The notes beneath the pieces were generated by a model. That model saw nothing but the letters and a program-made list of their open reading frames with translations. It ran no database searches and was not told the origin of the DNA. Positions 10,186-17,318 of a stretch of 21,376 nucleotides of DNA are shown piece by piece. The stretch is from CAKSQF01 sp964569225. GTDB lineage: Bacteria > Bacillota > Clostridia > Oscillospirales > CAG-272. The stretch lies in contig CAZMTU010000032.1 in NCBI GenBank assembly GCA_964569225.1, positions 1 to 21,376 on the forward strand. Reading direction: 5' to 3'. Within the stretch, counting starts at the first letter, position 1; each line of letters opens with the position of its first letter. The position numbers were made by a program, and so were the translations under genes.

Positions 10186-11142
10186 TGACAGAAAAAACGC
10201 AGTCTTTCCTTATTAAGTGTACAACTGTTTAAAATGATAGAGCTATCTCTATAGCTGATAATGGCATAGTCTGTCCGAGCGCTTTCTACAATTAGCCGCA
10301 CAATTTCCTGCATTTTCGAATGGAGCAATAAACGGCAGTACAGCAACTCCTCTATGAACAGATTGGCTGAATCTACACAATATATGTACCTGCAATAAAC
10401 TGCTAAATTCTAAATCACCGGCAATCCAATAGGTTTACCCTTTATGGGTCAAATCCTCGTTATAATTCTTCTATCAATAGTCAGCGTCAAAATTAGTGAA
10501 GTCATACATGTCCTGAAGTACCGCAAGATCAGTCATATATTCTTTTTACTGATACCCAATACATAGTGCTGAGGAGAAATGATAATATCTCACTCCCCTG
10601 CACCTGTCAGTAAACCAGTTTGTACTGCCTGCATAAACACGGAACAGCTTTTCAAAAGCTCGGCAATTTCCATTGTGATTCCTAAATTATTCCGCATATT
10701 TAGTTTCTTTTTTTAATCGTAACATCTACTGACTTCGCCGAAGCTTTGTCAGATAAAGCTGAACATTTCACATAACCGCATTAGGTCCTTGCACATATCC
10801 TATCACAGTATCACATTGTCAAAATGTAACGCGAAAGGAAGTTTTTCAGAGTAAAGAGGTTCAGCCGAGTCAAGGCTTTCTGATGATACAGATGATTCAG
10901 GCAGCTTGGTAATAACAATTGCATCAATAATAGAAAAAGCTTCGATGATTGAAACGATGACTCGTCAGATTAATGCTCCGCACAAAATAAAAAGCGGCGG
11001 GCAGCATAAGCGTACGCGCATTAGACGTTAATTGAGTAAAAAAGCATGAAGGATATTTTTATGGAATTTTTCTTTCATAATTCATGCTGTTTTCCCAACA
11101 TTTTTTTCTTAAAAAATGCTCTTTTTACTCGATGAAACAAAA
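10186..11142 (-). pseudogene. One-kilobase gene-free region, possible decayed coding DNA
   Basis: No intact gene is visible. On the minus strand, short stretches read like protein but are broken by stops and frame changes. Examples are SIIEAFSIIDAIVITKLPESS (about 10870-10955), GITMEIAELLKSCSVFMQAV (about 10630-10690), ISPQHYVLGISKKN (about 10540-10580), LAVLQDMYDFTNFDAD (about 10480-10530) and, nearer mtnN, MQEIVRLIVESARTDYAI (about 10260-10320). The pieces follow each other in order on one strand, and several lie in the same frame separated only by stops. Base composition looks AT-richer than the flanking genes. I do not recognise the ancestral protein. A short plus-strand frame ending in KSGGQHKRTRIRR (about 10860-11031) is also open but lacks a ribosome site. 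The region could instead be plain intergenic DNA. Confidence 0.35.
11031..11133. repeat. Nested inverted repeats beside the rpsI terminator
   Basis: ATTGAGTAAAAAAGCAT (11031-11047) and the near-complement of it at 11116-11133 (one substitution and one inserted base) flank 68 bp. Inside, AGCATGAA (11043-11050) is perfectly complementary to TTCATGCT (11081-11088). The AGCAT segment can pair with either partner, so the two folds exclude each other. Origin unknown; it could be a miniature mobile element remnant or a transcript-end structure. Confidence 0.5.
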
Positions 11143-11172
11143 AATTCCCAAATCCAATGGGATCTGGGAATT
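11137..11172 (-). terminator. Rho-independent terminator after rpsI
   Basis: On the minus strand an 8-bp stem (11165-11172 with 11143-11150) continues, after one mismatch, into a further 4-bp stem with a 4-nt loop, and is followed by a run of T. It lies 26 bp after the rpsI stop and closes the rplM-rpsI unit. Confidence 0.88.
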
Positions 11173-11198
11173 GTGAAGCCGCTTGACGTAAAACGCGC

Positions 11199-11600
11199 TC
11201 AGCGCTTGGAGAACTGGGGAGCGCGACGGGCTGCTTTGAGACCGTATTTTTTTCTTTCCTTCATACGAGGATCTCTCGTCAGGAAGCCCGCCTTCTTCAA
11301 GGCAACACGGAATTCTTCATTGCTGGCGAGCAGCGCTCTTGCTACACCGTGACGGATGGCTCCGGCCTGTCCGGAAATACCGCCGCCTCGAACGGTGCAG
11401 ATAATATCAAATTTTCCGATTGTATCGGTTACACCAAAGGGCTGATTAACGATCAGCTTCAGTGTTTCAAGTCCGAAGTAATCGTCGATGTCGCGGCCGT
11501 TAATGGTAATCGTACCGTTGCCAGGATACAGACGAACTCTTGCGGTGGAGCTTTTTCTTCTGCCTGTTCCGTAGAAATAAGGCTTTGCACTTGTATACAT
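11199..11600 (-). CDS. rpsI: 30S ribosomal protein S9
   Basis: 133 residues. S9 sits in the head of the small subunit with its C-terminal tail reaching the P-site tRNA. The family marks are clear: GTGRRKSSTARVRL near the N-terminus, GNGTITINGR, then GGGISGQAGAIRHGVARALL in the middle, and the basic tail ending in QFSKR. GGAG lies eight bases before the ATG. It follows rplM by 16 bp on the same strand, the standard L13-S9 operon, and a terminator follows. Confidence 0.98.
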   Translation of the reverse strand: MYTSAKPYFYGTGRRKSSTARVRLYPGNGTITINGRDIDDYFGLETLKLIVNQPFGVTDTIGKFDIICTVRGGGISGQAGAIRHGVARALLASNEEFRVALKKAGFLTRDPRMKERKKYGLKAARRAPQFSKR

Positions 11601-11616
11601 TTCTTAAACTCCTTCC

Positions 11617-12045
11617 TTAACCTTCGATTGCCTTAGGACACTGCGCTGCATGGGGATGCTCGGCACCGGCGTAAACGTGCAGGCGGGTCTTGCTCTTATC
11701 TCCGATGGAGTTATGAGGAAGCATGCCGGTTACTGCCAGTTCCATCGCCTTTTCAGGCTTAGTCGCCATCAGAGTTGCGTACTGCACCTTCTTCAATCCG
11801 CCAATGTAGCCGGAGTGATGGTAATAATACTTTTGGGTCAGCTTCTTACCGGTAAGAACCGCTTTAGAAGCGTTAATGATTACGACAAATTCACCGCAAT
11901 CCACATGAGGGGTATACTCAGGACGATGCTTACCATTCAGAATGGTAGCGGCCAGCGCCGCAGTCTTACCCATAGGCTTGCCAGCTGCGTCAATAACATA
12001 CCAGCCGCGCTCAACCGTTTCTTTTTTTGCCATAAAAGTAGACAT
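11617..12045 (-). CDS. rplM: 50S ribosomal protein L13
   Basis: 142 residues. L13 is an early-assembly 23S rRNA-binding protein. The sequence shows the usual WYVIDAAGKPMGKTAA start, then GKHRPEYTPHVDCGEFVVIINA, the KKLTQKYYYHHSGYIGG segment and MLPHNSIGDKSK near the C-terminal half. The first ATG (12045) gives an MSTFMAKKE start common in Clostridia; AAGGAG is about 13 bases before it, a slightly long spacing, and a second in-frame ATG follows four codons later. It is first in the rplM-rpsI operon, driven by the consensus promoter at 12097-12125. Confidence 0.97.
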   Translation of the reverse strand: MSTFMAKKETVERGWYVIDAAGKPMGKTAALAATILNGKHRPEYTPHVDCGEFVVIINASKAVLTGKKLTQKYYYHHSGYIGGLKKVQYATLMATKPEKAMELAVTGMLPHNSIGDKSKTRLHVYAGAEHPHAAQCPKAIEG

Positions 12046-12096
12046 GGGAAACTTTTTTCTCCTTTACAGATAAATATTTCATTTACAACGATTTGA

Positions 12097-12125
12097 ATTA
12101 TATCACTTTGATAACGGTTTGTCAA
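12097..12125 (-). promoter_or_regulatory. Consensus sigma-A promoter of rplM-rpsI
   Basis: On the minus strand TTGACA (12120-12125) and TATAAT (12097-12102) match consensus with a 17-bp spacer, about 50 bp before the rplM ATG. A-rich tracts lie upstream (minus strand), as is common for strong ribosomal promoters. Confidence 0.92.
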
Positions 12126-12536
12126 CCCTTTTTCCGTAAAAAAATGTTCACATTTCAAAAAATCATTTCATATCTCTTTAAATCTCTTTTTTTCTATTAA
12201 ATACTCTTTTTTTCTAATTTTCATTTTCAAATTGTTTACAATTATTTTTTTCTCCGCAGTCAGACTGCGACAAAAAATTCACATCGTCTGTGGGATAATA
12301 GGTTCGGTATTCACGAAAGAAAATTTAAGATAAAGATCTGCAAACCGATGTTGGCTGTTTTGACCGATTTTGGTTAAGCGATTTTCTGTAAGCGCTACGC
12401 AGCAACATTTTAAGCTCATCTGAATAAACTCAATAACCTGACTCGCATATTTTGCACATATAGGTGCATACAATCTTAGCAGGAAGAAGCACACGGGCAA
12501 TTACCGTTAGCTTAAATCGGAAAGGAAGGACATATC
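12126..12536. other. Divergent intergenic region with A/T tracts and a palindrome
   Basis: This 411-bp spacer separates the rplM promoter from the S1-protein gene. Two exact copies of CTCTTTTTTTCTA start 20 bp apart at 12184 and 12204. A near-perfect palindrome CGCAGTC-A-GACTGCG lies at 12255-12269. A small inverted repeat TGCAC/GTGCA lies near 12457-12473. I could not place a convincing promoter for the plus-strand gene. A 73-codon minus-strand frame (12279-12500) starts with TTG and has no ribosome site, so I do not call it. Confidence 0.5.
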
Positions 12537-13481
12537 ATGTGGGAAAATAAATATATGCCTGAGGGAATGCTGTATTCAAAAAACGAACCGAGCGAATGGA
12601 TTACTACCGTTGCCGGGCTTGAAAAGGCTATGGCAACCGGTAGAATTTTGGAGGCGCCCGCGATTCTTTGCGATGGAGCACTGAATCTGACAGTAGATTT
12701 AGGAGTCATGCAAGGCATCATTCCCCGTCAGGAAGCGGCACTCTCCGCGGGAAACGATGGCGTAAAGGACATTGCCATAATTTCAAGAGTAGGCAAACCG
12801 GTCTGTTTTAAAATTTTAGGATTTGAAAATGACGCCAAAGGCGGTCAACGGGCCATTCTGTCCAGAAAAGCCGCTCAGCTCGAGTGTCTGAACGATTATC
12901 TGCTCACACTCTCTGCCGGCGATATTATTCCTGCCCGTATCACTCATTTGGAGCATTTCGGCGCCTTTGTAGACATTGGCTGCGGAATTGCTTCTCTGCT
13001 CTCAATCGATTCAATTTCGGTATCGAGAATTTCACATCCCAAAGATCGCTTTTATGTGGGCATGCCTATAAAAGCGGTCGTTAAAAGCGTAGATGCCGCT
13101 ATGGGCCGTATTTATGTCAGTCATAAAGAACTACTGGGTACGTGGGAGGAAAACGCGGCGCATTTTCAGATTGGACAGACCGTAGTAGGGATCGTTCGAT
13201 CCATCGAGGAATACGGCATTTTCATTGAACTGGCTCCCAATCTCGCGGGACTTGCTGAATACCGTGAGGATGTAAGCGTGGGACAAAGCGCTGCCGTCTA
13301 CATCAAGAATATTATACCAGAGCGTATGAAAATCAAACTGGTCATCATTGATACCTGCCGACAGGGTACCGAACTCCATCCCGGACCTATGGAATATTAC
13401 ATCATGCCTGAAAAAGAACATATTGATTATTGGCGTTATTCTCCCGAAGGAACCTCCAAACTCATTGAAAGCGTTTTTTAA
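12537..13481 (+). CDS. Protein with three S1-type RNA-binding repeats (ribosomal S1-like)
   Basis: 314 residues. The second repeat (about 125-195) is clear: LSAGDIIPARITHLEHFGAFVDIG followed by GRIYVSHKELLG. The third (about 208-272) reads IGQTVVGIVRSIEEYGIFIELAPN. The first (about 38-112) is more divergent but has the same strand pattern and ends in RAILSRKAA. S1 repeats are five-stranded OB folds that bind single-stranded RNA. Full-length S1 of Proteobacteria has six; a short cytosolic version with three to four repeats is common in Firmicutes, where its link to the ribosome is less certain. The last 40 residues, rich in Tyr and Glu, match no domain I know. AAGGAAGG lies six to seven bases before the ATG. 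A small helical protein gene follows 86 bp later. Confidence 0.85.
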   Translation: MWENKYMPEGMLYSKNEPSEWITTVAGLEKAMATGRILEAPAILCDGALNLTVDLGVMQGIIPRQEAALSAGNDGVKDIAIISRVGKPVCFKILGFENDAKGGQRAILSRKAAQLECLNDYLLTLSAGDIIPARITHLEHFGAFVDIGCGIASLLSIDSISVSRISHPKDRFYVGMPIKAVVKSVDAAMGRIYVSHKELLGTWEENAAHFQIGQTVVGIVRSIEEYGIFIELAPNLAGLAEYREDVSVGQSAAVYIKNIIPERMKIKLVIIDTCRQGTELHPGPMEYYIMPEKEHIDYWRYSPEGTSKLIESVF

Positions 13482-13567
13482 GCAGTCCTCTTGAATTTCC
13501 CGCTAAATCGCTGTATGTATGAGATCACTTCTCGCTGAACATACTATCTCGGAAAGGAGTGAGCTCA

Positions 13568-13990
13568 TTGACTGATATCGAACTGATCAATTTGATCCGT
13601 CAGAATGTTGAAATGGGTATCGACGGTATTTCTATGGTGCTGTCCTATGCGAAAGATCCGCAGTTTAAAAAAGCGCTGGAGGAGCAGCGAAGCGATTATC
13701 GCAGCTTCTATCAGGAAGCGGACCAGATTTTAAATGATCTGCGAGGTAAACCAAAAGATGTGCCCGTGTTGGCAAAAATATCCTCTGAAATGATGGGAAC
13801 GCTAAAGAGCATGTCAGCAGACGACTCTAAAATTGCGGAAGAAATGATTCGGGGTACCACCACCGGACTTGCCAAGCTGACCCGGCATCTGAACGCTTAC
13901 GGTGACGGCGATGAAAAAATTGTTTCTTTGGCCAAACGACTAATCAAGGCGGAAGAGAAAAACGCAGAGGTTATGAAAGCCTATCTTTGA
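13568..13990 (+). CDS. Small helical protein of unknown function, four-helix-bundle-like
   Basis: 140 residues from TTG 13568. A GTG at 13559 is in frame but lies inside the AAGGAG ribosome site (13554-13559), which is spaced eight bases from the TTG, so the TTG is preferred. The protein is almost entirely amphipathic helix: a first helix from ELINLIRQNVEMGIDGISMVL, a second through EEQRSDYRSFYQEADQIL, a third around KISSEMMGTLKSM, and a fourth ending in EEKNAEVMKAYL. There is no signal peptide or membrane segment. The helix lengths resemble ferritin-like or DUF2383-type bundles, but I see no convincing metal-binding set. Similar proteins occur in Ruminococcaceae as far as I recall. Its function is unknown. 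It lies directly downstream of the S1 protein on the same strand and ends at a strong terminator, so the two may be co-transcribed. Confidence 0.85.
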   Translation: MTDIELINLIRQNVEMGIDGISMVLSYAKDPQFKKALEEQRSDYRSFYQEADQILNDLRGKPKDVPVLAKISSEMMGTLKSMSADDSKIAEEMIRGTTTGLAKLTRHLNAYGDGDEKIVSLAKRLIKAEEKNAEVMKAYL

Positions 13991-14021
13991 CCGATTTACG
14001 CTGTAAAAGAGTTATTTGAAT

Positions 14022-14075
14022 AAAATCACTGTAAAAGACGCGGCGAAAAACGCCGCGTCTTTTACAGTGATTTTT
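14022..14075. terminator. Long bidirectional terminator between converging genes
   Basis: A perfect 24-bp inverted repeat (14022-14045 with 14051-14074) with a 5-nt A loop, GC-rich at the loop end and A/T-rich at the base, giving a T run in both directions. It serves the unknown-function gene on the plus strand and comF on the minus strand. Confidence 0.95.
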
Positions 14076-14151
14076 ATATTCAGTCCAAGACATTCATCGT
14101 ATAGCTTTTTATGTAAAACAACGCACACGAAACCGTTGCAAGGAAATTAAT

Positions 14152-14907
14152 CTATTTCAATTTTTTCTGCTCGGCGCAAGTTTTTGCAATCGTCAAGCAA
14201 ATCAACCGATCAGCACCATCTGCCGTAAGCAGTTCCGCAGCCGCCAACATAGAGGCACCGGTAGTAAAAATATCATCAACCAGCACAACAGTTCTGCCGT
14301 CAAGCGATGGGTGATTTTCTTTTAATTTATAGGCGGCACGGGCATGGACAAGCCGCTCTTCCGCGCTCAGTTCCTTCTGCACCCCTCCCTGCTTTCTATC
14401 GAACAAAGACAGCATAGGAAATCCTGAAATTGCAGAAAGCCGACGTGCCAGTTCCTTCGCCTGATCTACACCGGCGTCCGCCGCTCTGCGCCTGCTTCTG
14501 GGCAGAAAAGTAATCAAACAATTTTTAGGCATCGGCAGATGATTCAGCCGTTCCGCCAATTCTTCGGCTAAAAAATCATACAATAAGGTATAATTTTCAT
14601 CCTTGACTGCCATTAATAGCCTGCCTGCTGTGTCCTCTGCCGTACGGTAAGCAGCTATATGCGCGCATTTCGCTTTCAATTTCAGCAGACTTCGAGGTGT
14701 GCAGCTGCATTCACATTGCTTTCTGTGGCAAACAAAACAGCGTGTTTCCTTTGCCTGCCGCCATTTTTCTAAACAGGTAGGACAAAGCACTTTGCTTGAG
14801 GACTGCATTGACGTTTGTGAAAACTCCCTTCCAATGGGTAGAAGTTCTCCACATGCAGCACAAAAAGGCGGATAAAGCAAATCAAGCATCAGATGGTACA
14901 GCTTCAT
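14152..14907 (-). CDS. comF: ComF-family phosphoribosyltransferase-like protein (ComFC)
   Basis: 251 residues. The N-terminal zinc-finger-like region has paired cysteines: C16/C19, C42/C45, C57/C60 and then C65, C67 and C69. The C-terminal half carries the type I phosphoribosyltransferase site VVLVDDIFTTGAS near residues 205-217, with LPRSRRRAADAGVDQAKELAR upstream of it. ComFC is needed for DNA uptake in transformable bacteria, working in the cytosol with the ComFA helicase; many non-competent bacteria also keep it. Its ATG overlaps the recD2 stop by four bases (ATGA), so translation of the two is coupled. That pairing with a single-strand-acting helicase fits a role in DNA processing. The protein ends just before the shared terminator. 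Confidence 0.93.
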   Translation of the reverse strand: MKLYHLMLDLLYPPFCAACGELLPIGREFSQTSMQSSSKVLCPTCLEKWRQAKETRCFVCHRKQCECSCTPRSLLKLKAKCAHIAAYRTAEDTAGRLLMAVKDENYTLLYDFLAEELAERLNHLPMPKNCLITFLPRSRRRAADAGVDQAKELARRLSAISGFPMLSLFDRKQGGVQKELSAEERLVHARAAYKLKENHPSLDGRTVVLVDDIFTTGASMLAAAELLTADGADRLICLTIAKTCAEQKKLK

Positions 14908-17135
14908 TGATGATACTGACTGAGCAGATAGCGCAGACCGGTGTATCGATTGACCTGACGCTTGTTCTCTACCATTCCCTGTACAACATCCGGCCGTCCC
15001 ACCATTACTACCATTCGCTGAGCACGAGTAACTGCCGTATACAGCAGATTACGGGTAAGCAGCTTGGGTGAATAGGCATAAATCGGCATAACGATCACCG
15101 GATATTCGCTTCCCTGGCTTTTATGAACCGTAATAGCGTAGGCATGCTCCAATTCTTCCAATTGAGTGAAATCGTAAACCGCTGTCCGGTCATCAAAACA
15201 GACGGTCAACTGTTCATTTCCTAAGTCAATAGCATTGATCACGCCGATATCTCCATTGAAAATACCGCAGCCTTCCTCTTCTCCCCGATTCCACACCATA
15301 TCATAGTTGTTTTTTATCTGCATCACCTTATCGCCTTCCCGAAAGACCACATCACGAAACCGACGCTCCTTTTTTCCTTGAGAAGGCGGATTTTGAGCCG
15401 CCTGCAGCATTTGATTCAGCACCTCTGTCCCAGCCCTTCCCTTGCGGGAAGGCGTAATTATCTGAATTTCCTGCCGAATCGAATCTCCGTAGGTTCTGGG
15501 CAGGCGGTTCAGGCAGAGATCAGCAATTGTTGGAGCGATCTGGTTCTCATTCTCCCTTGTAAGAAAGAAAAAATCACCGCTTTTATCATCCAATACCGGT
15601 AATTCACCTCGGTTGATCGCATGCGCATTGGTAATAATCCGGCTTTCCTGTGCCTGTCTGAAAATTTCGGTCAACCGAACGGTTGAAAAGCGCTCAGACT
15701 CAATAATATCACACAGCACATTTCCCGCTCCCACTGAAGGAAGCTGATCGGCATCTCCGATAAGAATCAGGCGGGCGCCCGGTTTAATTGCTTTCAGTAA
15801 TGCCGCAAGAAGCAAGGTATCGACCATAGACGCTTCATCTATAATAAACACATCTTCATCGAGCAGATCATTTTCATCCCGCATAAACTGAGGCTTTCCC
15901 TCTACGGTATATTTCATTTCCAGCATCCGATGAACCGTTTTTGCCTCGCTTTGCGTGGCCTCCGACATCCGCTTCGCGGCCCGTCCGGTAGGCGCCGCCA
16001 GCGCCACCGTCTGTCCCATTCGTTCCGTCAATCGAATGATAGCCCGAACAATAGTAGTTTTACCGGTACCCGGTCCACCGGTCAGCACCATTACGCCACC
16101 GGTCAGCGCCGCTTTGATTGCCTGCCGTTGGAGTCCGGCGTACTCGATGCCCTCCTCCCGTTCAATCTGCATAATCATACGGCCGATATCGTCTATTCCC
16201 ACCGGCGGTGAAACCTCGTCCAGCAAAGTCAGCTTCTGAGCAATATATTTTTCTGCCTGATAGTAATCCTCCAAATAAGCACAGCTTGTCCCGCCGTAAC
16301 GGATCAGGCGAACCTGCTCAATTCCCGCTTCCAGCGCAGCACGGACCTTTTCTGCTTCCAATCCTAACAGATGAGCTGCCAATATAACCAATTTATCGGC
16401 CGGAATAAATACATGTCCGTTGCGGGTGGCATTATAATTCAGTGCATATTTAATGCCTGACCGGATCCGAAAAAGCGAATCGGGCGCGCAGCCTAATGAT
16501 TTGGCCAGCTCATCCGCCCGTTCAAAACCGATTCCGTAAACCTCCTCGCAAAGAATATACGGGTTCTGCTTGATCAGATCGACCGCACTGCTGCCCCAAC
16601 GCTTATAAATCTTTACAGTAGTGGACGGACCAAAAAAATCCCTGCAAAAAAGCATAATGCTTCGCATTCCAAACTGTTCGGCAAACGCTTCGTTTATCTG
16701 CCTCGATTTTTTGGGGGTAATTCCCGGAACATCAGTCAGATATTCCGGGTGATGCTCAATTACATCAAAGGTTTCGTCCCCGAAAATGTCCACAATCTTT
16801 CGGGCAGTCACCTTACCGATCCCCCGAATTGCGCCGGAGGCAAGGTATTTATACATCGCCTCCGCATTTGCCGGAAGCTGTTTCTCATAATATTCAACCC
16901 TGAACTGCCGTCCATAGGAAGCGTGAGTTTCCCATTTGCCCATTACCTTGATTTCTTCGCCGGCAGCCGCGTAAGGCATGATCCCTACAATGGTGTAAAG
17001 CTCTTCTCCGGCGTCCAGCTCACAGACGGCATATCCATTTGAGTCGTTCTGATAGGTCACATGATTAATGGTCCCCTCCAAAACGATGAGATCTTCGTTC
17101 TTTTCGCTTTCTGATACGCTCAGAACGACGCACAC
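14904..17135 (-). CDS. recD2: RecD2-type ATP-dependent DNA helicase
   Basis: About 743 residues if started at GTG 17135. RecD2 is a 5'-3' superfamily 1B helicase in bacteria that lack RecBC, acting in DNA repair and fork maintenance. The N-terminal OB-like domain begins at LEGTINHVTYQNDSNGYAVCEL, and helix-hairpin-helix-like repeats follow (SGAIRGIGKVTARKIVDIFG; DVPGITPKKSRQI). Walker A is TGGPGTGKTT, Walker B is IDEASMVD, motif III is LIGDADQLPSVG, and the C-terminal UvrD-like part has AYAITVHKSQGSEYP and NLLYTAVTRA. The start is uncertain: GTG 17219 and ATG 17201 are also in frame but lie inside an upstream open frame with no ribosome site; GTG 17135 follows GGAAGGGA too closely; and a CTG at 17123 would be better spaced. 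Everything from about residue LEGTI onward is secure. comF overlaps its stop by four bases. Confidence 0.93.
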   Translation of the reverse strand: MCVVLSVSESEKNEDLIVLEGTINHVTYQNDSNGYAVCELDAGEELYTIVGIMPYAAAGEEIKVMGKWETHASYGRQFRVEYYEKQLPANAEAMYKYLASGAIRGIGKVTARKIVDIFGDETFDVIEHHPEYLTDVPGITPKKSRQINEAFAEQFGMRSIMLFCRDFFGPSTTVKIYKRWGSSAVDLIKQNPYILCEEVYGIGFERADELAKSLGCAPDSLFRIRSGIKYALNYNATRNGHVFIPADKLVILAAHLLGLEAEKVRAALEAGIEQVRLIRYGGTSCAYLEDYYQAEKYIAQKLTLLDEVSPPVGIDDIGRMIMQIEREEGIEYAGLQRQAIKAALTGGVMVLTGGPGTGKTTIVRAIIRLTERMGQTVALAAPTGRAAKRMSEATQSEAKTVHRMLEMKYTVEGKPQFMRDENDLLDEDVFIIDEASMVDTLLLAALLKAIKPGARLILIGDADQLPSVGAGNVLCDIIESERFSTVRLTEIFRQAQESRIITNAHAINRGELPVLDDKSGDFFFLTRENENQIAPTIADLCLNRLPRTYGDSIRQEIQIITPSRKGRAGTEVLNQMLQAAQNPPSQGKKERRFRDVVFREGDKVMQIKNNYDMVWNRGEEEGCGIFNGDIGVINAIDLGNEQLTVCFDDRTAVYDFTQLEELEHAYAITVHKSQGSEYPVIVMPIYAYSPKLLTRNLLYTAVTRAQRMVVMVGRPDVVQGMVENKRQVNRYTGLRYLLSQYHQ

Positions 17136-17265
17136 TCCCTTCCGTTTCAACGCATGATTTGTCTTTAAACGCCCATTTTTGCAGCAGCGCCGCCAGTTCA
17201 TGGAGGGCTGTATATCCACCGTAAACCGCCAGAACAGCTACGATAATTTCCAACACTTGTGCCAT
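17065..17265 (-). CDS. Small hypothetical membrane protein overlapping the recD2 start
   Basis: 66 codons from ATG 17265, with AGGGG seven bases upstream. The first 20 or so residues (LEIIVAVLAVYGGYTAL) form one hydrophobic helix suited to a membrane anchor, followed by a polar part. The last 23 residues are rich in Arg and Ser and overlap the 5' end of recD2 in another frame, so they look like out-of-frame reading of it rather than evolved protein. I recall short anchored proteins of about 100 residues at similar places in related bacteria, which would make this a truncated copy; that is from memory. A 6-bp stem (17273-17278 with 17296-17301) could cover the ribosome site. Function unknown. 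Confidence 0.45.
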   Translation of the reverse strand: MAQVLEIIVAVLAVYGGYTALHELAALLQKWAFKDKSCVETEGSVRRSERIRKRKERRSHRFGGDH

Positions 17266-17318
17266 AACAATCCCCTCGGTGACAGTATATGCACTCGAGG
17301 GATGTACGGTGTGCCGTT

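Noticed and set aside
10430..10480. tRNA-like GGGTCAAATCC segment
   Set aside because: It resembles a T-loop but no matching T stem, anticodon arm or acceptor stem could be built around it.
12279..12500. 73-codon minus-strand frame rich in Cys
   Set aside because: TTG start without a ribosome site, no recognisable family, and it lies in a spacer between divergent genes.
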